Part shown: positions 7,131 to 12,650 of the stretch, in pieces | How the letters are laid out: the number at the start of each line of letters is the position of its first letter | Position numbering within the stretch: the first letter of the stretch is position 1 | NCBI GenBank assembly: GCA_016195615.1 | Contig: JACPZF010000045.1 | Span: 1-12,650 of the forward strand | DNA: 12,650 bases | Origin: Candidatus Gottesmanbacteria bacterium | Lineage (GTDB): Bacteria; Patescibacteriota; Microgenomatia; JACPZF01 | Direction of reading: 5' to 3' | Program-made: the position numbers and the translations under genes | The notes under the pieces: model-generated | The model's database searches: none | Seen by the model: only the letters and a program-made list of their open reading frames with translations | Told to the model about the DNA's origin: nothing

Positions 7131-7166
7131 TACTTTTGACTTTTGCATTTTGAATTTTGACTTTTT
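7131..7166. repeat. TTTTGAC-type low-complexity spacer
   Basis: The spacer between the DUF59 gene and the S66 peptidase consists of TTTTGAC, TTTTGCA and TTTTGAA units, the same sequence type as 5651-5690. Its translation produces the SQNSKCKSQK-type string that falsely lengthens the peptidase frame. Confidence 0.5.
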
Positions 7167-7470
7167 ATCCCATCCATCCCAGTTTTAACTTAACCTCCTC
7201 GCTCATCTTAGCCGGGTCCCAAGGAGGATCAAAGGTGAGATGAACCTTAACTTCACTTACGCCTTTTATGGTTTTTACTGCCTCGGATACCAACTGATCA
7301 AAAACAAAACTCAAAGGACAGCCAGGACTGGTAAGAGTCATTTTAACTTTAACCATACTACTTCCTACAATTTCAATACCATAAACCAAACCAAGATCCA
7401 CAATATTGACCTGGAGTTCGGGATCGATGACGGTTTTTAGTTTGCTTAATACTTGGGCCTTACTGAGCAT
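7165..7470 (-). CDS. DUF59 / MIP18-family protein (Fe-S assembly-like)
   Basis: A 101-residue protein with the DUF59 layout: an N-terminal helix, DPELQVNIVDLGLVY (16-30), a beta strand region, and TSPGCPL (48-54) with the conserved C51, then a GVSEVKVHLTFDPPW segment (about 70-84). The family includes MIP18, SufT and PaaD, small proteins that help assemble or deliver iron-sulfur clusters. The sequence does not decide which cluster target it serves. It lies 31 bp after recR in the same operon. An AT-rich ATTTTTAATTT-type spacer with no Shine-Dalgarno precedes the ATG. Confidence 0.85.
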   Translation of the reverse strand: MLSKAQVLSKLKTVIDPELQVNIVDLGLVYGIEIVGSSMVKVKMTLTSPGCPLSFVFDQLVSEAVKTIKGVSEVKVHLTFDPPWDPAKMSEEVKLKLGWMG

Positions 7471-7501
7471 TTATTAAAAATTAGAAATTAAAAATTTGTC
7501 T

Positions 7502-8107
7502 CTAATACTCTCTTCTTCCTTCTAAGGCTTTGCCCAAAGTCAATTCGTCCGCATACTCCAAATCAGCGCCTACTGGCAATCCGTGGGCAATTCTGGTTAT
7601 TTTAACATGATGGCTATCTTGCTGTCGAATCGCCTTAGCCAGATACATCGCTGTAGCTTCACCCTCCATGGTTAAACTCGTGGCTAAAATGATTTCGTTA
7701 ATATCGTCGTTTTTGGCCCTATTTAAAAGCTCCTCAATGTGGATTTCATCCGGGCCGATATTGTTTAAAGGCGAAATCGCTCCGTGTAAAACGTGATAAC
7801 GGCCTTTATATTTATTGGCCTTTTCCAAAGCGACAATATCTAATGGTTGTTCGACGACGCAAATAGTCTCCTTGTCCCGCCCCCCATCAGCGCAAATACT
7901 GCAGGGCTCGGTTTCTGAGACGTTTAAGCAGATCGAGCAGGTTACGGTTTTAAGTTTAAGATTTTTTACCGCCTCAGAAAATTCGTCTAGTTCGCTTTGC
8001 GGAACGTGTAAAAGATAATAGGTTAAACGCGCCGCGCTCTTAGGCCCGATGCCCGGCAATTTTTCAAATGACGTGATTAGGTTCCTGATTGCTTTAGGAA
8101 GAACCAT
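7502..8107 (-). CDS. recR: Recombination mediator RecR
   Basis: At 201 residues it matches the normal RecR length. Domains in order: helix-hairpin-helix with LPGIGPKSA (17-25), a C4 zinc finger of two C-x2-C pairs (C57, C60, C69, C72), and a Toprim domain from about 80 with LATSLTMEGEAT (141-152), where most bacteria have LATNPTVEGEAT. The C-terminal HGLPVGADLEYADE is classic RecR. It acts with RecO (and RecF) to load RecA on gapped DNA. It is 25 bp downstream of prs on the same strand. No Shine-Dalgarno is present. Confidence 0.96.
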   Translation of the reverse strand: MVLPKAIRNLITSFEKLPGIGPKSAARLTYYLLHVPQSELDEFSEAVKNLKLKTVTCSICLNVSETEPCSICADGGRDKETICVVEQPLDIVALEKANKYKGRYHVLHGAISPLNNIGPDEIHIEELLNRAKNDDINEIILATSLTMEGEATAMYLAKAIRQQDSHHVKITRIAHGLPVGADLEYADELTLGKALEGRREY

Positions 8108-8132
8108 AAGTAAAATTTAAACGCGTACTAAA

Positions 8133-9047
8133 TTATACGAAATTAAGAAGATTCCTGGCAATGAGGGGAGCAATACTAATGATTTCGAGCTTTTCGAAGC
8201 GTTTATTTTCTGCTACTAAAACCGAGTCGGTGACAAAAATCTTCTCTACCGCTGAATTTTGCCAAAAATTTTTCTCTAGGTGAGAAAAAACGCCGTGCGT
8301 AGCCATCAGATTGGCTCGAAAAGCGCCTTGGCTCAGGCAACACGAGGCGGCCATAAGCATCGTTGATCCGGTCGAAATCATATCGTCGTAAATTATTACT
8401 TCCTTATTCTTAACATCTCCGATAAGTTGACACTCTTTGACAGTATCTGTTTGGTCAAGCGGTCGGGTTTTCTCCACGGTGGCTGAATTTACTTCCAAGG
8501 CCGAAGCTAGATTTTCCGCCGCTTTTTGCCTCCCCCGATCAGGAGCGACAATAATTAAATCATCACCGCCAAAATCATCGCGATGCTCGTCGATATATTT
8601 AGAAAAAGTCTCCACGGCGCTAAGATGAAGGGTTGGAATTTTAAAATAATTTAAGGCTTCTTCCTCGTGTAAATCCAAAAGCATCACCTCGTTAAAACCG
8701 GCAGTTTTGAGAAAATTCGCCACCAACTTGACGGCTATCGTTTCGCCTTCACGATGCGCCCGATGCTGTCTGGCATAGGCTAGATAGGGAATTACAGCGG
8801 TTATTTTTTTAGCCTTTTTTCTCTTTCCAATCTCCGCAAATTGGCAAAGCTCCATAAGATTAGAATCTCCCGGCTGGGATAAGGATTGCACCACTACCAT
8901 ATGCTCATCTTTAACATCGTCGAGAAGCCGCACCCTCACTTCACCGTCGGCAAAACGCACTATTTCCGAAGACGCCAAGCTGATTTTTAATTCCTCGGCG
9001 ATTTTTTCTGCCAGCGGTTGATTGGAGGTGCCGGAAAATAATAGCAT
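8133..9047 (-). CDS. prs: Ribose-phosphate pyrophosphokinase (PRPP synthetase)
   Basis: A 304-residue enzyme making PRPP from ribose 5-phosphate and ATP for nucleotide synthesis. Visible are FADGEVRVR (32-40), the ATP/flexible region RQHRAHREGE (93-102), the metal-binding DLHEEEALNYF (125-135; usually DLHAxQIQGFF), catalytic-loop residues K193 and R195 in VEKTRP, and the PRPP loop DDMISTGST (221-229). The segment VAPDRGRQKAAE (167-178) replaces the usual bacterial SPDxGGxxRA pattern and looks closer to archaeal-type enzymes, so allosteric control may differ. A palindromic repeat occupies most of the gap upstream, ending 10 bp from the ATG. No Shine-Dalgarno is visible. Confidence 0.93.
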   Translation of the reverse strand: MLLFSGTSNQPLAEKIAEELKISLASSEIVRFADGEVRVRLLDDVKDEHMVVVQSLSQPGDSNLMELCQFAEIGKRKKAKKITAVIPYLAYARQHRAHREGETIAVKLVANFLKTAGFNEVMLLDLHEEEALNYFKIPTLHLSAVETFSKYIDEHRDDFGGDDLIIVAPDRGRQKAAENLASALEVNSATVEKTRPLDQTDTVKECQLIGDVKNKEVIIYDDMISTGSTMLMAASCCLSQGAFRANLMATHGVFSHLEKNFWQNSAVEKIFVTDSVLVAENKRFEKLEIISIAPLIARNLLNFV

Positions 9048-9057
9048 ATGTTTGCTA

Positions 9058-9137
9058 GCGGGTGACAGCGCGAGTGTTGTCCAAGTTTTCGCCTTTGGCG
9101 AACAACTTCTGGCAAGACGAGCGCTGGCAGGACCCGC
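9058..9137. repeat. 80-bp palindromic repeat between murD and prs
   Basis: GCGGGT (9058-9063) pairs with ACCCGC (9132-9137). Inner paired blocks are AGCGC with GCGCT, TTGTCC with GGCAA, AAGTT with AACTT, and an apical CGCC-ttt-GGCG stem. The arms match the element inside murL (11542-11643) closely, for example CTGGCAAGACGAGCGC and GGCAGGACCCG, while the loops differ. In the mRNA it would form a strong hairpin just before prs and may attenuate or process the transcript; that effect is inference. Confidence 0.75.
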
Positions 9138-9153
9138 AATGACACCTATTAGT

Positions 9154-10509
9154 CTATCTCTTTTTACTTGCTTTTTCTAGGCTATAAAATCGCACCCACT
9201 TTTTAAACTGGTTTCCGCGATCGGCATAGTCTTTGAAAACGCCAAAACTGGGCGAAGCATTTGACAATAAACAGATTTTTCCCACACTAGTATGACGATA
9301 ACTAAACTTAATCGCCTCTCCCATTTTGGCGGTAAATAGATGTCGATACTTCTTTTTGGCACCAGGATCAATTTTAAGAATCTCCTGCCAGATTTTTTCA
9401 CCGGTAGTGGGAAATAAAATTAAATTTCTAACATGGCTTTTAAGAACCGCTTCTGCCACCGGGCTGAAATCAATCCCGCGATCAAACCCGCCGCAAATGA
9501 GGGTTTCTACTCTATCACCTAGGCCCCAAAGAGCATTTGCCGCTGCTTCGGGAATGGTCGAAAGCGAATCGTTGTAAAAGGTAATTCCTTTATAAGTACC
9601 AACCTTTTCCAAGCGGTGCGGCAATGGTTTAAAATTAGCAACAGCTTTTTTTACAACTGCCAGGTTGATATCTAAAATTTCTGCCGCCTTGGTCGCGGCC
9701 AAAATATTAAGGCGGTTATGATCGCCTTCGAGTTTGGTTTTCCCATCTATCTTTTTCGCCATATCTTTATTAAAAGGAATTTTTCTCGCCAGGGATCCTG
9801 CGGCAATTTTTTTTACCGCATCGTCATCGTTGTTATAAATTAAAAAATCTTTTGGAGTCTTATATTTGGTGATATTAGTTTTGGCTTCGATGTAGCTAGC
9901 TAAGTTAGTATAAAAATCCAGATGCTCAGGATAAATATTTAAAATCACCGCAATCCAAGGGCTTTTAGTTAGGGTCGAAAGCTGGTGGCTCGAAATCTCA
10001 AAAACACAAATTACATCAGGCTCAACCTTATCCAAAAAATCCAGACACGGGGCGCCAATATTTCCTAGGAGCTTGGTTTTTTTGCCGCTTTCTTTGAGCA
10101 CGGCATAAATTAAACTCGAAGTCGTACTTTTTCCTTTCGTTCCGGTAACACCGATAATCTCTCCCGGAAAGTTATCAAAAAAAATAGCGGTTTGGGTCGT
10201 TAATTTGGTTTGAATTTCCGAGGGCAGGAGCTTATTGGGAATACCGGCGCTTTTTATGATAAGGTCAAAATCTCCGGCAATATTTTTCAACTCGCTGAAA
10301 TCTTTCTGGCCTAAAAAAAGTATTAAATTTAGATCTTTTTTAATCAACTTTTGGGCTTTTTGGTCCAAATCGCCGAGGTTTTTTTGATCAAAAACGCCGA
10401 TTTTTTTGACGGGAAAATGTCGCCGCAGAAAATTCAAAGACGAGACACCCTCTCTGGCAAAACCTACAAGAAGTATTCTTTTATTTATTAGGTCTTCAAC
10501 AAATTTCAT
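9154..10509 (-). CDS. murD: UDP-MurNAc-L-Ala--glutamate ligase, probably MurD2-type (L-Glu)
   Basis: A 451-residue Mur ligase with an N-terminal UDP-binding Rossmann part (LLVGFAREG, 13-21), ATP loop GVTGTKGKST (120-129), EISSHQL (171-177), GDHNRLNILAA (262-272), and the C-terminal LLSNASPSFGVFKDYADRG (414-432). In classical MurD the substrate motif reads NDSKAT, its Lys (K319 in E. coli) contacting D-Glu. Here it is NDSLSTIP (313-320), with L316 at that place, and LLSNASPSF replaces LLSPACAS. Both changes fit MurD2 enzymes, which add L-Glu in partnership with the epimerase MurL, whose gene lies directly upstream. Assignment as Mur ligase is secure; L-Glu specificity is inferred from the motif and the neighbour. 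Confidence 0.9.
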   Translation of the reverse strand: MKFVEDLINKRILLVGFAREGVSSLNFLRRHFPVKKIGVFDQKNLGDLDQKAQKLIKKDLNLILFLGQKDFSELKNIAGDFDLIIKSAGIPNKLLPSEIQTKLTTQTAIFFDNFPGEIIGVTGTKGKSTTSSLIYAVLKESGKKTKLLGNIGAPCLDFLDKVEPDVICVFEISSHQLSTLTKSPWIAVILNIYPEHLDFYTNLASYIEAKTNITKYKTPKDFLIYNNDDDAVKKIAAGSLARKIPFNKDMAKKIDGKTKLEGDHNRLNILAATKAAEILDINLAVVKKAVANFKPLPHRLEKVGTYKGITFYNDSLSTIPEAAANALWGLGDRVETLICGGFDRGIDFSPVAEAVLKSHVRNLILFPTTGEKIWQEILKIDPGAKKKYRHLFTAKMGEAIKFSYRHTSVGKICLLSNASPSFGVFKDYADRGNQFKKWVRFYSLEKASKKR

Positions 10510-10517
10510 ATAGTTGT

Positions 10518-10600
10518 GTCATTGCGAGGAACGTAGTGACGAAGCAATCTGCTTTATTTTGAGATTGCCACGACCTCGCTTCGCGAGGTCTCGCAATGAC
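10518..10600. repeat. 83-bp dispersed palindromic repeat between murL and murD
   Basis: GTCATTGCGAG (10518-10528) is an exact inverted repeat of CTCGCAATGAC (10590-10600). Inside are a CAATCT/AGATTG pair and an apical CCTCGC-ttc-GCGAGG hairpin. This matches a repeat found in many unrelated bacterial genomes and commonly mistranslated as a CHCEERSDEAI-type protein. It fills 83 of the 93 bp between the murL stop and the murD start, leaving 2 and 8 bp at its edges. It may act as a processing or termination hairpin, but that is not shown. Confidence 0.85.
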
Positions 10601-10602
10601 AA

Positions 10603-12030
10603 TTATGTATATTCTTTTAATATTGACGTGTATCTTTCCGGCAAATTATGGTTTATATCCCAAGAGTTTAAAATACTCTTAGTTCGTTCTTCCCAGTTTT
10701 TTTCTTTGGTCATTACCTTGTCTCGGAAAAGTTTTAAAAGAGGGTAGGCATTTGGAGCAGGTGTTTTTTTAAAAGAAAGATAACAGGCAATTTTTGTCTC
10801 CTCCACTGTACCAACGCACTCAAATGGCTTCTTTTTACCTAGCCCTAACATCTCGAAAGCGATGGGGAGTAAATTTTCCTCGCTAAAAAGATTTTTACCA
10901 AAGATGGCTATCAGCTTTTTTTCTTCGACAAACGGATACAAACCGATAAAGCTGGCTAAACATTTCGGACACTTACCACACCAGTTTTGGCCGCTATTAC
11001 AGCTTAAAAAAACGTGGAAATATTTTTCCAGACCGCTAAAGATTTTCATAATTTGCAGTTCGTATAAAGGTCTTAAGAAACTGAAATAATTAACTCTAGA
11101 AAGATAACGCTTGTTATAATCGCGAAATTTATTTTCAAATGCTAAAGTTTTTGAATACTGGTGATTTATTTCGTATCCCTCATATTCCACATTCCCCTCA
11201 TTAGCACTCCTCTCGTTGGCAAAAACGACCTCGTCAAACCCAAAAAGATAGGCCAGGAAAACTCCCAAAAACGAAAGATAAGCCGTAAACGGCGTGTGGC
11301 CGTTTAAAAATCCTTCTTTATTAAGCTGCAAAAGCAGCGGGTCGATCCTTCTTTCTACCTGATATCCCTGATCGATTCCCGACAGCCGAATAATCTCTAT
11401 TGCCGCCGGATTTTTTTGGGCGTTTAAGACAAAAGCAGCCGTTTTCTTTACGTCATTCTGGCTTACCCAGAATCTATTACTTAGCAATTCAAGCGTTACT
11501 GCCGAATCCTTGCCGCCGCCAACGGGGATGAGGGTTTTTTTGTACCAAGAAGGGTGACGGCGCGAGCCTTGTCCGAGTTTTTTTTGACTTTTTTCAAAAA
11601 AAACTCCTGGCAAGACGAGCGCCGGCAGGACCCGTCTTGGTACACTGGTAAGTGCTACAAAATTTTTTTCCCTAAAATCAATCCCGTTCTCATAAAAATA
11701 TTGCCCCATGCCATTTAAAAGTAAGTCTTGCCACCAAGCTAGCTGGTACGTGTCTAGATATCCGGTATTTACTATTATCTTTGGCGAGCAAAAAGCTTTC
11801 CAATAGGAAAAAATCTCCACTAGGCCGAGATGAAAGATGAAATTATCGATGATGGCTTTGGGTATATTTTTTATTTTCGAGGACGCACCTAGTAGGCGAA
11901 GTTGGGGATGGAATTGATATTTGTCGTTACCCATCAGCCAATCAATTACCACATCATTACCTTGTATTTGCCAATTGTAACTTTCGTAAGAAAAAACGGG
12001 GTATTTCTGCCGCAACCTAGAAACATCCAT
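10603..12030 (-). CDS. murL: MurL-like UDP-MurNAc-L-Ala-L-Glu epimerase
   Basis: A 475-residue protein with a PP-loop-like nucleotide motif, IPVGGGKDS (168-176), and a cysteine group C-x6-C-x2-C-x2-C (C344, C351, C354, C357, in WCGKCPKC). A conserved-looking FANERSANEGNVEYEG block lies at 270-285. I assign MurL, which uses ATP to convert the terminal L-Glu of UDP-MurNAc-L-Ala-L-Glu to D-Glu, from these features and from its place directly before murD, the arrangement described in Xanthomonas. Residues 130-163 (VPRRVLPALVLPG...) are encoded by an in-frame palindromic repeat just ahead of the PP-loop. It appears to be the first gene of the operon, with a promoter 11 nt upstream of the ATG. An alternative is another ATP-pyrophosphatase of unknown substrate. 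Confidence 0.78.
   Translation of the reverse strand: MDVSRLRQKYPVFSYESYNWQIQGNDVVIDWLMGNDKYQFHPQLRLLGASSKIKNIPKAIIDNFIFHLGLVEIFSYWKAFCSPKIIVNTGYLDTYQLAWWQDLLLNGMGQYFYENGIDFREKNFVALTSVPRRVLPALVLPGVFFEKSQKKLGQGSRRHPSWYKKTLIPVGGGKDSAVTLELLSNRFWVSQNDVKKTAAFVLNAQKNPAAIEIIRLSGIDQGYQVERRIDPLLLQLNKEGFLNGHTPFTAYLSFLGVFLAYLFGFDEVVFANERSANEGNVEYEGYEINHQYSKTLAFENKFRDYNKRYLSRVNYFSFLRPLYELQIMKIFSGLEKYFHVFLSCNSGQNWCGKCPKCLASFIGLYPFVEEKKLIAIFGKNLFSEENLLPIAFEMLGLGKKKPFECVGTVEETKIACYLSFKKTPAPNAYPLLKLFRDKVMTKEKNWEERTKSILNSWDINHNLPERYTSILKEYT
11542..11643. repeat. 102-bp palindromic element inserted in frame in murL
   Basis: GTACCAAGA (11542-11550) pairs exactly with TCTTGGTAC (11635-11643). Inside, GGGT pairs with ACCC, GGCGC with GCGCC, CTTG with CAAG, and GAGTTTTTTTTGA with TCAAAAAAAACTC at the apex. 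The element is 34 codons long, keeps the reading frame without a stop, and supplies MurL residues 130-163. It belongs to the same family as 9058-9137: arms conserved, loop different. It resembles in concept the Rickettsia palindromic elements that insert in genes. Confidence 0.8.
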
Positions 12031-12041
12031 AAGAGAGCTCT

Positions 12042-12070
12042 ATTGTAGCATCAATATTCTTCGGAGTAAA
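12042..12070 (-). promoter_or_regulatory. Promoter of the murL-led operon
   Basis: On the minus strand TTTACT (12070-12065), a 17-bp spacer and TACAAT (12047-12042) lie 11 nt before the murL ATG at 12030. The -35 box is only a partial match. It would drive the nine-gene collinear run down to 2563, probably with a near-leaderless mRNA. Confidence 0.5.
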
Positions 12071-12077
12071 ACGAAAA

Positions 12078-12266
12078 TCAATTATAGTAGCTGTAATCTT
12101 TTGTTGCCTTTATCAAATAGCCAGACGGGTTACCCAATTCTTTAAGTCTTTTAAGGACTGTTTGTAAGCTTTTTCCGTGAGCAATAACTTTTTTTTGGTC
12201 AGAAGACAAAGAAATCCACCCGCTGGTGTATTTTTTAATTAATTTCGAGACATTAACTTGTTTCAT
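12078..12266 (-). CDS. DUF5678-like small protein
   Basis: A 62-residue protein. The core KKYTSGWISLSSDQKKVIAH, then GKSLQTVLKRLKELG and a final YLIKA strand, follows the pattern of DUF5678-type domains (Y-x-G-x-W-[IV]-[AS]-L, V-[IV]-A-x-G-K-[ST]-L, helix, hydrophobic strand). Members are small, of unknown function, and sometimes lie beside a protease-like or toxin-like partner; none is visible here. A very good promoter precedes it. There is no convincing Shine-Dalgarno. It is separated from murL by 47 bp containing the murL promoter, so it is likely a separate unit. Confidence 0.65.
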   Translation of the reverse strand: MKQVNVSKLIKKYTSGWISLSSDQKKVIAHGKSLQTVLKRLKELGNPSGYLIKATKDYSYYN

Positions 12267-12275
12267 AATAGCTCT

Positions 12276-12304
12276 ATATTAATTCTATGAAGTTTTTATG
12301 TCAA
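12276..12304 (-). promoter_or_regulatory. Strong sigma70-like promoter of the DUF5678-like gene
   Basis: On the minus strand a consensus TTGACA (12304-12299), a 17-bp spacer and TAATAT (12281-12276) end 9 nt before the ATG at 12266. This is one of the best promoter matches in the window and implies a start of transcription at or within a few bases of the ATG. Confidence 0.7.
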
Positions 12305-12399
12305 TTGTCTGGGTAACTTTACTTTCTACGCAGCTCTTTGAGGCTTATAATAAAGCATATTTTACACCTTCGCGAACGTGAGTAAAACCTGTTATAAAT

Positions 12400-12428
12400 T
12401 TGCTAAACTCATAGTATTTTTGTATAAT
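12400..12428 (+). promoter_or_regulatory. Strong sigma70-like promoter of the small plus-strand gene
   Basis: TTGCTA (12400-12405), a 17-bp spacer and consensus TATAAT (12423-12428) lie 10 nt before the ATG at 12439. With the promoter at 12276-12304 it forms a divergent pair in the 172-bp gap between the two genes; the rest of that gap shows nothing else I can name. Confidence 0.65.
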
Positions 12429-12438
12429 CGTATGTCTT

Positions 12439-12558
12439 ATGGCTCCAGAATCAATAAAACAAATTGAAACAACGCCAGAGGAGACCCAATTCTTGTCGGA
12501 TCTTGAAAAATTACTGGCTATGTATATACCTTTCGCAAATCAAACAGGTCAGATTTGA
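12439..12558 (+). CDS. Short unknown protein, possibly a gene fragment
   Basis: A 39-codon frame, MAPESIKQIETTPEETQF followed by an SDLEKLLAMYIPFANQ segment, ending in TGA. It is acidic and probably helical in its second half. I do not recognise it. Support comes mainly from the consensus promoter 10 nt upstream. The abrupt stop could mark a truly short protein or the 5' piece of a longer gene broken near 12550; no continuation in another frame is obvious in the remaining 90 bases. Confidence 0.45.
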   Translation: MAPESIKQIETTPEETQFLSDLEKLLAMYIPFANQTGQI

Positions 12559-12650
12559 TAGGGGTAAGTTTGACTCATAATAATCCTTCTAAAGGTACCT
12601 GTTAGATCTTTAAGTGTTTGAAATTGGATATTAGCAATTTGATCTTTACC
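12549..12650 (-). CDS. Possible C-terminal end of a gene running off the window
   Basis: The minus-strand frame is open from the window edge for 33 codons, including IANIQFQTLKDLTGTFRRII, and stops at 12551-12549, overlapping the end of the small plus-strand gene by 10 bp. The composition looks protein-like (Ile, Gln, Lys, Arg, amphipathic), but the piece is too short to assign. It could be chance. Confidence 0.3.
   Translation of the reverse strand, partial: GKDQIANIQFQTLKDLTGTFRRIIMSQTYPYQI

Noticed and set aside
7124..7177. Longer start for the S66 peptidase at 7177
   Set aside because: The extra codons are TTTTGAC-type spacer and the last codons of the DUF59 gene read in another frame; the S66 fold does not need them.
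10514..10747. A 77-codon plus-strand frame beginning MCHCEERSDEAI
   Set aside because: It is the usual false translation of the 83-bp palindromic repeat plus antisense of the murL 3' end.
10603..12030. tRNA thiolation or asparagine synthase-type enzyme
   Set aside because: The PP-loop and cysteines would allow it, but the length, overall pattern and placement before a MurD2-like gene fit MurL better.
12078..12266. Toxin-antitoxin pair formed by the DUF5678-like gene and a neighbour
   Set aside because: The neighbours are a wall-synthesis gene with its own promoter and a divergent short frame; no toxin-like or protease-like partner is seen.
1..12650. CRISPR arrays, tRNA or rRNA genes
   Set aside because: No regularly spaced direct repeats, no cloverleaf with a TTCGA arm that I could fold, and no rRNA-like sequence were found.

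Overview
The window looks like chromosomal DNA from a small-genome bacterium of the Candidate Phyla Radiation (Patescibacteria), most likely Microgenomates-like. That placement is inferred from gene content and style: AT-rich DNA, tight collinear packing, almost no Shine-Dalgarno sequences, a Pro/Thr-linked LytR_C membrane protein, a C-terminal dockerin-like tail on an exported protein, a MurD-MurL pair, and palindromic repeats scattered between and inside genes. TGA is used as stop and Trp is TGG, so this is not a lineage that recodes TGA.

Layout. At the left edge (2-121, +) is the 3' end of an IS5-like transposase, followed at once by a 111-codon unknown gene (184-519, +) whose frame is open back to the IS edge and may be 5'-truncated. 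A membrane-anchored LytR_C-domain protein (525-1103, -) and an AAA_14/DUF4143 ATPase (1224-2504, -) each have a recognisable promoter. Between them, at 1157-1207 (-), lies an orphan dockerin tail nearly identical to the C-terminus of the next gene.

From 12030 down to 2563, nine genes run on the minus strand as one probable operon: murL-like epimerase, murD (probably the L-Glu-adding MurD2 type), prs, recR, a DUF59/MIP18 protein, an S66 LD-carboxypeptidase, a small Gln/Lys-rich unknown, cysS, and an exported FG-GAP-like/dockerin protein. Peptidoglycan work recurs: MurD would add L-Glu to UDP-MurNAc-L-Ala, MurL would epimerise it to D-Glu, and the S66 peptidase may trim tetrapeptides. PRPP synthesis, recombination repair, Fe-S assembly and Cys-tRNA charging fill the rest. 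At the right edge are a DUF5678-like small protein (12078-12266, -), a 39-codon gene with an excellent promoter (12439-12558, +), and the possible end of another minus-strand gene running off the window.

The most unusual signal is a set of palindromic or low-complexity repeats. One family occurs between murD and prs (9058-9137) and again as a 102-bp, 34-codon in-frame insertion inside murL (11542-11643), with covarying base pairs in the stem. A different repeat is inserted in frame (13 codons) in cysS just before its active-site/zinc motif. A third, 83-bp palindrome fills the murL-murD gap. In addition, five promoters (TTGxxx / 17-18 bp / TAxxxT) each place the -10 box only 9-13 nt before the ATG, which suggests leaderless transcripts.
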